From Sipunculus nudus (taxonomy: Eukaryota; Annelida; Sipuncula; Golfingiida; Sipunculidae), in the NCBI GenBank assembly GCA_026874595.1, contig CM049306.1:48920019-48984018 (forward strand): a stretch of DNA of 64,000 nt. Direction: 5' to 3'. The translations under genes and the position numbers were made by a program. Below, in pieces: positions 22,501 through 34,358 of the stretch. The notes below the pieces were generated by a model, which saw nothing but the letters and a program-made list of their open reading frames with translations, was not told the origin of the DNA and did no database searches. Each line of letters begins with the position of its first letter. Positions within the stretch are counted from its first letter, which is position 1.

Positions 22501-23834
22501 TTAACCCATAAATAATTTGTCAAACGGAGGTCACATCACTGGACTCATTGCCCATGCAGTACTGAAAAGCCCTCACATTGAAAGGGGAGCCATGTGGTCT
22601 TTCGATTAAAATCCTTTACTTCCTTTTGGGAGAGAAGATTCATTCAGAGGCGTTACAATGGAAATGGGGGATCATTGGGGATTATAATGGACCCGCGTGA
22701 CCGCGTATTGCACGGAAATTTTCTTTTGGCAGAACATTGCGCTCTGGCCAAGGCTTTAACAGGCTAATGAAAATCCCCAAAGCGCTTCCTGAAAAAGCGA
22801 CACAGGCGTGGAGGACCTTGCAGCACAAAAGAAATAGGGACACCTAATGGGGAAATATTAAAATTATTAATTATTCAGCTTAATAGGGCATAATCCCACA
22901 AAATAAAACAAACTGGTCCTAGAAGAGCACGCCACCGATACGTCTGCCGAATTTGGAGAGTCAAATCAGAACGGAATCAGGTAAAACCATGGTCTAGAAA
23001 AAAAAACCAAGGCTCGCTAAAGCAACATCTAATTTAAGTATGTTTTATCAAAGCAAACAACATAGAAAAGGACAACATAAAAGCTGGCAAAGCGTTGAAG
23101 AACAATAAACGTGCTGATAAAAGCTGACCTGTTTTAGCTGATATGTTTACAGAAACAAAATCACACCAAGAACCTCGCTTTAAGCAATGTTATAGCTGTG
23201 AAATAATTCATTAAAGCGATGTCCCTGGGCTCCTCATCCATTTTGTATGAAAGGATGCGATAATGTCAGGGAGAGAGCGATAACTGAATCATGAAACACA
23301 TTTTTCATGTTGTCACGATCACATTTTATATGAATGACACTCTTCTGAGTTTATCTGTCCTTTGAATTTGCTTCCATTTTCGCTGTTAACGTGATGAGAA
23401 GGGTTATTCTTCCGTGTTAAAGGACAACCCTCTGCATGGTAATACCCACAACATGCACGGACGTGAACAACTATAAACTTCGTTTATATTCGATGTATTG
23501 TATCACAATTTTGATTCTTCTGTGCAACTACGGTGTGTTTCTCAATAAGAAAAATCGTATGTGATCACACAAGACTTCATAATGAAGAAAACAATGCTCG
23601 GGAGGATACAAGTTAGATGGGATATACCGTAAGCTGTGTCATAACGGTGGTTTGATAGCTATTGCAGGCTGGTGCGTGTTTTCTTGGAGATAATGCCTAT
23701 TTCTTTAAAGGAAAATTTGACTAAAAATACGAATTATCCATGTTTGAGTCCCATCTGTACCACATCACTTTATGTCGAGTCTGAACACATTCCCCGGGTA
23801 ATGTGGTTTCATGTGGTTATAACTAGCCATATTT
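19536..23834. other. No gene seen; contains a diverged direct duplication
   Basis: A (GT)n tract at 20,685-20,702 is followed by a G-run (20,709-20,723). The segment 21,716-22,010 is a diverged copy of 22,447-22,740 (see separate entry). No coding motif was recognised. Confidence 0.5.
21716..22740. repeat. Diverged direct duplication (about 21,716-22,010 and 22,447-22,740)
   Basis: Matching blocks occur in the same order: ACCATGGTTA(C)AT.GGAAAGATA, AAATCAACATACCT, a CTTTACTT block, AATGGAAATCGGG / AATGGAAATGGGG, and TTGGC(T/A)GAACATT. Spacing between the copies is about 730 bp. The blocks are separated by indels, so the duplication is old. Function is not evident. Confidence 0.55.
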
Positions 23835-24014
23835 TAGTACAAGTAACCTCGAAATCACGACCACGAACATCACCTCGTGGTCGCATTTTCAAGGTGATCG
23901 TCTAAGCGAGGTCTTTTATGAGGAGGGAAAAAATAATTGGAACAGTGAAGAAACTGTGTCGTTATTTTGAGGTGGTCGCCAGCGGAGGTGATCGTCAGGT
24001 GAGGTTTTACTATA
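23835..24014. mobile_element. Mariner/pogo-like MITE
   Basis: The right end GAGGTTTTACTATA is the inverse of AGTAAAACCTC, the terminus of Tc1/mariner-pogo MITEs. The left side begins TAGTAC..AACCTCG, a decayed counterpart. Both ends abut TA. The ~180-bp interior has CGACCAC/GTGGTCG inverted motifs and no coding. Confidence 0.5.
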
Positions 24015-24015
24015 C

Positions 24016-25000
24016 TAGAAAGTAATCAGAGACTACAGCCTCCGCCAGGATCCATATGAAACTGGTGCTGTGTGCTAAACATACATTGTTTTCCTAATAT
24101 TTCAAAATTGGATCACAGGACATCCTTAAAACAAAGGCAGCCCTTATTATCGGAAAATATCTCTGGCCATAAGCCAGGAATAAGAAAATTACCATATTTC
24201 ACAACAATATTACCATCCTTAAAATTAAAAAAAAAAATTAAATATACGTTGGTTATTAAGTAAAAAAAACTTAAATAATAGGGGATACGTTCTAAAAATG
24301 TCGTTTCATTGATGTTATAAACGATGTTTTTGTCTGACATATTTTTTGTACACAAACATCTTTAATCATTAAATTTTATAACATGCCTTAAGCTTGTTTT
24401 ACTGTTTTTTTTTTTTCATATTTTTATCCATTAAAATATCATATCATGTCGTTGCAGGTGTAAAACACATGAAACATCATTTCGAATCCTGTTTCGAAGA
24501 AACATTATTTTAAACAGAAACATGAAACATGTCCTCAGTTTTTTATACTGATATATAGGAACATATAATTTCCAGTGGGTGTTTTTTTTCAATTGTTTAC
24601 TTGGTACTACATCTTTCACTATCACCAAAATGTCTGGCCTTAAATAACATGCATCACAAAGGGCGCACATTGTATATGAAACCTGATACTTAAAAAAGGA
24701 TGAATATATACACAGTTAAGTAATTTATATAGTCTAAATGACTACAAATACTTCAGCTGTCATAGTATTACATTCGAGACATATGTCAAAAACCTAGGGT
24801 TTCCATCAAATATCTGCTGGCCAAGTATCCATGGTTAACGTAATTAGTCATGTCCTTCACGGCGCTCACGTTCTGCTCTGTCCAGACTATCTTACATCCT
24901 AGCGACAGTTTACCATTATTATTATCATTATATATATATATATATATTTTATATATAATATAATATATTTTTGCAAACAATGATGACTTTATATACAATA

Positions 25001-25042
<42 letters not shown>

Positions 25043-28000
25043 TCATATGATTTGTGGGTATGGTGAATCAAATTAAACATTTCATCGGCATGGTAGTGAC
25101 TTAACATATTTACTGTGGAACCCGTCAGAATAATCAGACAGGTTTGGCTGAAGAGTGCAAAAATTAACATGGGTCGCATTGGCAAGCAACTGTTATTAGT
25201 CAGTTCCATGCCAATACAAAACTTGATTTGATTCCTCTTTCAATTTTTTTCCGAATTTCAGAAAAAAGTAAGATTTTCCAGTGTCTAGATAGGAAAATAT
25301 CGCAACAAGTGTTACATTACATGTTAGGCAGAAGTTATTGTTAATGAAGGTGTCTTATCACAAAGTTGCTCAGATATTGTTCATTTTACGGGAATGTCGA
25401 GATACGGTATGCGGAACTAATGTGTTGGTATGGCCAGTAAGGAAGAAATATGAATGGGCCATATTATTGTATGGTACTGGTTAATATTATTTAAAATACA
25501 AGCTCTCCGAAAGTAAAGCATATTCTGTGCATGAAACAACAGAGATAAACAGCTAGTGGCGCGCCGCCATGTAAGCATCTTGATTGATATGTCACACACT
25601 ACCAAGATTTACAACAATTCAGCTCAACTATAATTAAGTCTCCTCAAGTGTAGGACGGGGAGCCTTAAATGGGTTGATAAGGGCATTTTCAAATTTTTGA
25701 AACATTGTGTTGTGGGTAGACATTCTAAGGTCCCCGATCCCTGAGTGCAAAACAATCGATTTAATTTTTTTTCTGGTTTTTCTACTGGCATCTTCTATTT
25801 GCGCTAGATCTCCAATATGGATATATTCTAAAAGCTGACATTTGGGCACAATAGTAATCGAGGTCGTACACTAAAAAGCCGATTAACCCCAGTTGTGGGT
25901 CGGGGGGGGGGGGGGTTCCATAAATCTAGTTTACATTGTTGTTTCTGTGCAATATGTCGCCGTCAATGCTATACCTACGTCTGACTTTTACGACTCCCAT
26001 GCAGTTCACTGGGCCTCCGCTCAGTCTGAAAGTACACCTAGACCGCGACATTAACTGCTGAAGCTCAGCGGCTCAGCTACAACCCCCCCCCCCCCCCCCC
26101 CCCCCCCCGTGTAAAGCTCAGGTCACTATTAGGTCTACCGGTGTTGAAATGAACTATGCTGGGCTTCGCAAACATGTTAGCCATGGTCGGGGAGGAATTT
26201 TTTTTCTGGTGCTGTCAGCTCCCAGTTCAGGAATTTTATCCCTGCGCTCAAACCAACCTTGTAGTAATGCAAAAAAAATCAGGTTAAAGTCGTGGGGCGG
26301 TTGAACCTTCCGGTATATAACTGAGCACGAGCGGAACTCCTTACTGGATACCATGTAAAAAGTTGAAAGTCTTTAAACTATTATGTAAACATACCTGCTT
26401 ATATGTGCCTATTACGAGACTGCATCATGCAATACGTTTTTTTTTTATAAACTGGACTTAATCTTATAATGACACTTGGCCACTACATTAATTAAACAGA
26501 TTTAACATCCAGAAGGAATCTTTACATATGGTGCAGTATCTAATTTTAGTTGATATTTTATCCGCCCTGGTGGTTTAACTATCATTATTTATATAATATA
26601 TAGAAACCATGCATGCTGTGTCATTTTAAACCGTTATATACTGTAACCTCTATTTTGTGTAGAACGCATTAGAGTATGCTCTTTGCGAGGATTTTTCGTA
26701 TCGCAGTACGCTAGAGCATGCATATCTCAATATATCATAATATGAAATCTGTAGGCGATACCCAAACCTAATGATATATATAGTAATATAGGATAGGATA
26801 GCTATTCTCACAAACTAAGATGCCTGTTAAAGTGCACGCGGTCAAACAGAATTAATATCCATTAGGGAATGGAATCAAAGGGTGGGTATAAGTCGCTATA
26901 AATGGGTGAAAAAGTATGGAACTATGGGCTATGTTTTACTGGATACATCAATTAATCTTGTTTCTGGTATTGAAAAAAAATGAATATAATTTTTAGCGGG
27001 CTTATGTTAATCCTCTGCAATCAGAGGAAACTACACACACTACAAAACATGAACACGCCGAGCGACACTTTAATAGTACTAGCAACTTGCTAGAAGTGTC
27101 TTGCAGATATACACCTTGCCTGGCTGTGTAGATTACTGTCTCTGTTTTATTATTGGAACCATGAAACAAGTTTTTTCCCGATGTCGAGGCGAAAAGGGTA
27201 TTGTTGTTCGAAAAATGACACTTCTGACTACCTAACCATATTTTCTTTGACAACAAGTCAAGGTGATTATTATGCCAAGCCAGTAGAGGAAATCATATGC
27301 AAGCCAAATATATAAGAAAATTTAATCTAAAAATCTTGATATTAGGTTAAAACAGATCCTTTCTTCTATCTTATGTAATTATTATATATAGAACTAAGCC
27401 TCAGTTATTAGACAGCTCTGCATATAAAAAAAAAGCACGAAGATCTCCACCAAGACAGCTCTTTACCCCCATATGGCATTTTCAGAAATGCAGCATTTTT
27501 AAAAATACTGATCAGCGCCAAATTTTAATCATTTGCCCCTTGTATCATTGTCGAGCTATCCTGGACATTTTATTGAAATTCGTTAAAATGTTTGAGTAAT
27601 GTAGCTGTCAGACAGACAATCAACGCCGCCAAAAACATAAACCCGCCGCTTTGCGATAGGAAAAAAAATCTTTTAGTGAAGTCTAGTGCCTGCTGCCTGG
27701 TGTGATCACATATTCCCACTTCTTTATCAGTTGCGGCCCTTAAGTTCAGGTAACTACAGAAAAACCGCTAAATTTAACGACTTTTTACATGAAACCAGTT
27801 GCAGTACAAATTAAAATCGTAAGAAAATTCTTGTGTCCTAGAGAAGTGTTCATTATTATTGTTTTCATTATCTATAGAAGAGTGAAAGCGAGTATCCATG
27901 TATTCTGATAATAGTCTGAACAGGGCTTTCAGGAACGCGGCGGTAAGCGTCTCTGACGCTCGATATCTCTTACGGACGCTCGGTCCTGAGGGTCAAGCGT

Positions 28001-30440
28001 CCGATGGGACGCGCGAATTTCTGGCTTTAAGACCTTGTATCGGTCAATGGCCATTGCCGGCTGCCTTAAACGAACCCGTCAATGATGTGAACACCGTCAA
28101 CTGAGGCTTACATTTTCCTTTAAGCATATATTCATATAATGCTACGATTTCTAATCATATAATGATATGATTATTACATAAAATTCGAAAAAGATTAAAT
28201 TTTAACAAAACCCTTAAAAATTCCCCTTTGGACGGTCTAAACTCAGATGGGACTCTCCAAAATATTCGCCTTAACGTCCCGGACTCTTCAAATTTTCTTC
28301 CTCTTGAAAGCCTCGAGTCATAATAATAAAATGTATATTGTATTTATGCCAATCTTCCAATAGAATAATGCGCAAGACACACAATAAACACATATATAGG
28401 ATACATAAATATTCCACTGATTATGAAATACCCATAGGAAAATCATAATAAATATCAGTGAATATTTCTTTGGGATATAACATCATGATTTTCATTGATA
28501 CATCAATTAATACACTAGCCTTCAAGAGAGAAATATTCTAAGTACGTTGGGATAGAATGGAATAAATTTAAACGTTTTCTTTGGATAAGCTTAAATCGAA
28601 TCTGTCGGCTTAATCTAAATGGAATTTAATTTGGCAGTGGTAATCCGATGTTGGGGACTTCCGAACCGCTACATTAGGTATTGAAAAGATGTAAAGGCAG
28701 GGATAAATTACTAATATAATCCCGTTCTTTAAGATATTTCAGGTTCCCCTGTTAGATTTGGATATATGACTAAATATACATTTCTTTGACCTCATCTATT
28801 ACCCGGCGATTTGTATGCAGTCAATCTTTAGAGAGAAGTCCATCGGGTCATGCCCACGTTAAGATATAAAATAAACATAGGAGATGATATGTTGATACAG
28901 CCAGTCTTTTTAACAGTCACATTTTATTATAAATAAAACTAATGTTGACCTTCTCGTTTCAAGAAATTACCGTGACTGTAATATTGCCATCCCTATATTA
29001 CAGTTGATTAGAGAATAGGTATAAGCTGAACTTGAAATTATCTATGAAATCAGATAATGAAAGTTACAAGAGTGCTTGATTTCTTTTTGTCATATTATGT
29101 TTTACAGGGTCCTTATTGTTCTTCCGCAGAATTCCCACACCAATATATATCAAATGCAGTTTCGCAATAATTGGAATCATCAAACCAAAAATCTACAGAC
29201 AGCGTCCCCTATCGGCAAAGCTCGTAAAATTATTACATTAATGGAACCTGTTACTCTGCTTAAATTTACCAGGTTCTGCGTGGCAAACTGTTCATTATGG
29301 CATTTAAGCATGGTTTAATTTTTTTAGCAGAGACTGAAAGAATGACATAATACTGAAAGCAATGACAATCAATTTGCAGGAAAATGCTGCCACACTTTCT
29401 TTGATTGAAACTTAAGCGATGCAGTCAGTTTTTATCGACATTTACGTCCAACGCTACGTTTGTCAACCAAAATAGCCTTAACAATGCAAGACGCAACAAA
29501 GAGAAATCTGTTGCACTCTGAAGAAACTTTTCTACACCATTAACTAAACAAAACTTTCTTTCAATCGGAGCAAATCATCTGAACATATGTGACTTTTTTT
29601 CGAGACTGACCATAAAATCACTTATAAAGAGGGTATTTAAATCATTGCAGTGGTATAAAAAATGAGATATTTAACACAGACAAACTGCGCTTTGGGTCTT
29701 TTATGTGAGCACAAGCCACGTGCGTGATTTTACTAGAGTGACTTGCCGTTCAGGCAACCATCAGATGGCTTATAGTCGACTGGCCAACCTCCTAAAATGT
29801 GCTTAGAAATCAATCTGATGGCTTTTTTTGTTAAAGGCTGGAAACCTCGCTCGAAAGTATCAACATGGTCCATGGTCCAAGGTTTCAGAAACACCCGGTT
29901 ACTAAAACGGCATTGAATTTAAAGGTCAATTTTCAATGTCAAGGGTCAATCGGGGTCAAATTTTATTAATTTTTTACATATACTTTCATATAATGTGCAG
30001 AAACTTTCATAAAAATGAGGAATTACTGAAAAACAATTATTTTCATTCATGAAATAAATGATATATGAAGAATTCTGTAAATAAAAAGCCCAATACTCCG
30101 TTAATATTGGGTCTTTAATATGTTGAACACAAAGTCCCATTCGATCTTTTTTTGTTAGTTTAACCTTAAACTTGATATGTTCCATAAAACCTTATAAAAT
30201 ATTCAATCTATAGCACCAAACCTGCAGAGGTTTATACCAACGGACATTACCAGAGAATGGAACCTAAAACTAATAAAACAAAGATCAAATGCGACTTTGA
30301 GTTTAACAATAGAACCAATATTAACGTAGTAATCGGCTACCGTCCCTACTGAATAAACAAGTATCTAGAATGCTTGTTTTGCTCGGCATATATTGTCATT
30401 ATTCTTGTTTGTGTCAAGTAACTGTGTACATATACTGTGC
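24016..30440. other. No gene seen; microsatellites and homopolymer runs
   Basis: (TA)n tracts at 24,931-24,958 and 25,003-25,037; a G-run at 25,901-25,914; and a long uninterrupted C-run at about 26,083-26,108. The largest open frames (for example 29,946-30,185 minus and 24,786-25,046 minus) are low-complexity or lack motifs. No gene is supported. Confidence 0.5.
26083..26108. repeat. Long poly-C run
   Basis: About 26 consecutive C on the plus strand, the longest of more than ten poly-C/G runs in the window. Confidence 0.9.
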
Positions 30441-30720
30441 AATTAATACATTGTGGTGGCTCCAGAGTCTGGGGCAGGAGATGGAGCTAGCTATTCATAC
30501 AAATTAAGCTCTCCCGTGGGATTGATTCCATGTCGCACACATACCCTGGGCGGAGAACGAGAGAATTAAATAAGGTTGGACCTTACTCGTAATTTAATAT
30601 AGGTCCCAAGGGGAGAAGGTGCACCGATTGCGCCGGGAACGGCGCGTATACGGTCAAGCCACACCGGGGTAGTTAGGTGCAAATTGGCCAGGACGGTTCA
30701 TGACCACCAGAGCACCAACG
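30441..30720. other. Locally GC-rich segment, unidentified
   Basis: Stands out from its AT-rich surroundings (for example GCGCCGGGAACGGCGCG, a near-palindrome at about 30,631). It starts TGGTGGCTCCAG, which could be a primer-binding site, but no LTRs or coding were found around it. Confidence 0.3.
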
Positions 30721-30777
30721 CAGCATATTTCAACACACATATACACACACACATATGTATATATATGTATCTATTCT

Positions 30778-30856
30778 AACAATATTCACCTTAGGATCGG
30801 GTCGCATCCCTTGAAACACACTTGTCAATTACAGTGTTGTTTTTCTCCAACGTTAT
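30778..30856 (+). repeat. Decayed copy of the tail motif found at 37,080-37,152
   Basis: GGATCGGGTCGCATCCC, TTGAAACACAC and GTGTTGTTTTTCTCC segments match, in order, the reverse complement of 37,078-37,152. Both copies abut TA-rich tracts. The CTGATGA box is changed to CTTAGGA here. Confidence 0.6.
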
Positions 30857-32000
30857 ATATATGTATAAATATGTATCAATGATCTTCTGAGAGAGCTGTT
30901 TTCATAGCTGAAAACAGTTTAGATAGGTGTATTTGTGTGTGTGTGTGTATGTGTGAGGGAGAGAGAGAGAGAGAGAAGAAAAGAGAGAGAGAGTGACTGA
31001 CTTTGTGTATCCTTCCTTGCTAGACCGCCCCCGGTCGTTCTGATATAAACAGATGTATACGCATGTGTTTAATTAAATTATACGTATATTTCTATTTCTT
31101 TTTTTATTATATTTTTTACTTGAGCTTCTATAATTGTTCACATGACATCATGTGAAATCCTCCTGGATATGTGCAGGCCAATTGTAATTTTATTCGCGGC
31201 AAAATCTGCCAGATGCCATCACCGTCTCCTCAGCAACGAACAACACCAGATTTTCCCAGCAGATTGTTGAAGTAAATCAGATTCAGTTTCTGCCAGTCAA
31301 CATATTTTGTCACGTTGCTATGATACGATCGGTCAGCTTGTCTCTTAACTCCATTTTTTTGCTCTCGTCAAAGCCAGGGAATTCAAATTCATATGTTTGG
31401 TATACTCCTAGATTCTTCTACAGAGAAAAATTAATTACCGAATGAATAGGAAAGATATTTGCATTTTTGCTTATTAATAATAATCCGGCAAATTAATTAG
31501 TGATTTTACTTCGGCTTATGATATGAAAGACCCATCCTAGTCATAATTATACTTAAAATATCAATCTTCCTTGTGAATTTGCATGATGCTTTTGTGCCTT
31601 TTCTTTTTCAAAGTGCCCTGACAAATTGAAAAGGTCTGTTCTTTAACGGTCCGCCTGTTTAACGTATTCCTTTCCCTAGTTTAAGGAAACCCAATAGCTT
31701 GTCACCGATCCCCTAGAGGCTCGGATAGCGCTCATTTTATACACCCTTTACGTTCAACGCTGCAACAGTGGGTGCCACTGATCAGAGGTCTCATCTTTGA
31801 CCGCATACAGAGAAGCAATAAAGCTATTTGTAATGTAGATGTGTTAGACGTCTCTGTAACGGGTAACGGGGATCGATTTCATGATCTCCACATTAGTATC
31901 TGATAGCACCGAACATAAAACCCAGAGAACGAGTTAAAACGTGCCATGGCTGTACGTGGCAAATCGTCTGATGCCGCACGGCACACATAAAGCGGTCCTC
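30857..32000. other. No gene seen; (GT)n and (GA)n tracts
   Basis: GT-rich repeat at about 30,934-30,952 followed by GA repeats at 30,957-30,995. The rest is unremarkable. Confidence 0.5.
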
Positions 32001-32004
32001 AATC

Positions 32005-32330
32005 GGCTTCTGTGGTCTAAGGGTGGCGCACAGGACTCAAAGCCGACAGAGCGTGAGTTCGATTCTCAATCGAGGCGGTGAGATTTGCACGTTCGGTGGA
32101 ACCGTTCTGCAGCTTTAATCGCAAACGGGTGTGCCTTTTTTGGGATTACTCGGTGGTATGTCATGTGGTCCGAAACCGGAATTGAATTCTGCAGATGTAA
32201 AAACTTAGTTGAGCTTACATTACAAAAATGGACACGGTTACCTCCAAGAAAAAAAGTGACCATTAATCATCGGCGTTTTCCTCGGGTTTTCATCGGGTTG
32301 TGAAATCGTCTTGAAACGTCTGGCATCGCA
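32005..32330 (+). mobile_element. tRNA-derived SINE-like sequence
   Basis: The head is tRNA-like: TGGTCTAAGGGTGG at 32,013 (A box) and GAGTTCGATTCTC at 32,055-32,067 (B box), at tRNA spacing. The acceptor stem is partly paired (GCTTC with GAGGC). It is followed by ~250 bp of non-tRNA sequence, as in a SINE body. Neither a clear 3' tail nor a target duplication was found, so it could be an old SINE copy or a tRNA pseudogene. Confidence 0.5.
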
Positions 32331-33926
32331 TGACAAAGCATTAAAACTCACATACGTTTACGCATGAGAACGTGGACAACGAGAAAGAACGTTGACACGC
32401 TTAAAATATTTCGTTTTATCGCATGTTAATGCGACAAAAACTCAACAAAAATGCATTGAAAAGTGAGGAAACGCACACGCAAATATACAGCGAAGTGCGG
32501 CAAAATCACTTATCACAGGGATACTGTAACAGCACAGTTTTCAAACTTTCCGGTCCCCCTCCCCCCCCCCCCCAAAAAAAAATGAAAAGGTTGTACGTGA
32601 AATCACAGGAAAACGTGAAAGAACACGGACGCCCCTTTAACGCATATACTAATCGCATGTCTTCGAAACGTGGCCTCTATCCAGCTTAATCTCATGTATA
32701 ACGATAATGTGTGAGGGTCCCTTAACTTCTTGTTGTTGTAAGTGCGTCCTCGATTAGATACTAAATAACACTTTCAGCTATATAAACGACAGCGTAAATC
32801 TAATGATACATTTGGATTTTGCAATGGGGGAGGTTTCTTCGAAATGATTATCATCATACCACCTTGAAATAAAATATTAAGTTGTACTTTGAATTAACGT
32901 GTGGAGGTATGACGTACCTCTTTGAGTGCCTAATGAAGGAGATACGTAACGTAGAAGGGTTTAAACGTTTACGTAACAGGGTTACACCCCAATGTCTCAA
33001 GTTAAGGGACAGTCTGGCTTTTGTGAATAAAGCGGTTCAATGGTTGAATTTACTCTTGATAAAAATTCTCCATAAAATAAAAGAGCAGCGACAGCTGCCA
33101 TCCTTTATATCAGTCAAGATCGTTAGCTTGTTGATTGTCATCTCTCATGGCAATTCTAGATTAATTATACATGATCGTTGAACTTTGCGTCGTAAACTAC
33201 ATTATCTATTGGTTTATGAATCTTAAACCTCCCATGTCAGCATGTCAGTTATGTTTTTTTAATTATTACTTGGATCCCGAACAAATGGAATTATTATAAA
33301 GTCAGGGTCAAAGACATTTATTTGATGATTCCCCAGACAGTCGGAGGGGATTAGAGTTAAATATACCAGACAAGCACTAATATTTATGGCGTATAACTGT
33401 TTCCACAGATGACCTATATGGTTATTTTAAGACAGAAAGTAGGATTTTATATATTGGAGATGAATGTATGCTGGTTGTAAGGCCGGTATCGGTCACGAAA
33501 ATCGTTCACATTTATTGTGTAATGACCTTAAATTTTGACAGTATGTATGGTTATTTCCCCTGGTATATATACGCTTTTTGCCATAAGTCAGAGGTGTATG
33601 TACGTGTTATGGCGGACATGTCATCTCCAGATTCTACGACAGATGCATCAGGAAGTTATGTCATTATGACTCCATGGTATTTTATTTTGTTCTTATATTT
33701 TATGAATAATCTTGATTTTTTTCAAAAGAATTTTGTCTTTAAATTACGTGGAAGCATTGGCGAAAAATTACGCATCAGGAAGGGGACATGCCCCTGTCAC
33801 ACATTTTTTTTAACCAGGCGGGATACACCATGTTCTATCCCCCCTAATATTTCGCTTCTTAGATGAATGACAAAATGGTATTCATATAACCTCTGATTAC
33901 AATAAAATAGGAGTTATAAATGGAGC
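32331..33926. other. No gene seen
   Basis: Contains a C-run then A-run at about 32,560-32,580. A 132-codon frame at 33,468-33,866 has no recognisable motif and is not called. Confidence 0.45.
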
Positions 33927-34358
33927 TGTCCCAGGTGACTCTACAGGTGGCTACAGGCGACCAGGCTTTCGACTCATGGTCGCCGAAAACAGGCGAAAGG
34001 ACCTCAGCTTCGAGTAGTCTCTAGCCTTTGCTATGTGAGGAGCCTGAGACAAGTATGGGCCTTGTATCAAGTTAACCAGCCCATGACAAAAACTACGACA
34101 ACCAACGTCACCTGACGACGTCGTAGGACAGGACCTACGAAAACCAACGTCACCAAGCGACAGCCTACGACAGCACCTACGCCAGTAGAAGACAGGCTAC
34201 GCTCTCTGGCGTCGAAAAAGCTGTCGCCTGAGAATTTTGAACATTGATAATCCAGCAGCGACAGGTAAGAGGCAACGCGTCCTTGGGCGACTTTGGGCGA
34301 CTAGAGGCGACAATGAGGCGACAACCTGGTCGGTTGTAGAGGCGCCTAAGAGGGGACA
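33927..34358. mobile_element. MITE saturated with GCGAC / CTACGAC motifs
   Basis: The ends read TGTCCCAGGTGACTCTACA and, inverted, TGTCCCCTCTTAGGCGCCTCTACA, so terminal inverted repeats with gaps are visible. The interior has many GGCGAC, CTACGAC and ACGTCACC motifs in both orientations and no convincing coding. Exact target duplication is unclear; TAA lies near both ends. Confidence 0.5.

Noticed and set aside
27898-28104. 68-codon GC-balanced frame
   Set aside because: No motif and no neighbours; too short to support.
30441-30720. Possible primer-binding site and LTR element start (TGGTGGCTCCAG)
   Set aside because: No paired LTRs, no polypurine tract and no retroelement coding nearby.
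33468-33866. 132-codon plus-strand open frame
   Set aside because: Composition is hydrophobic/aromatic as expected from AT-rich DNA; no motif, and neighbouring frames are equally open.
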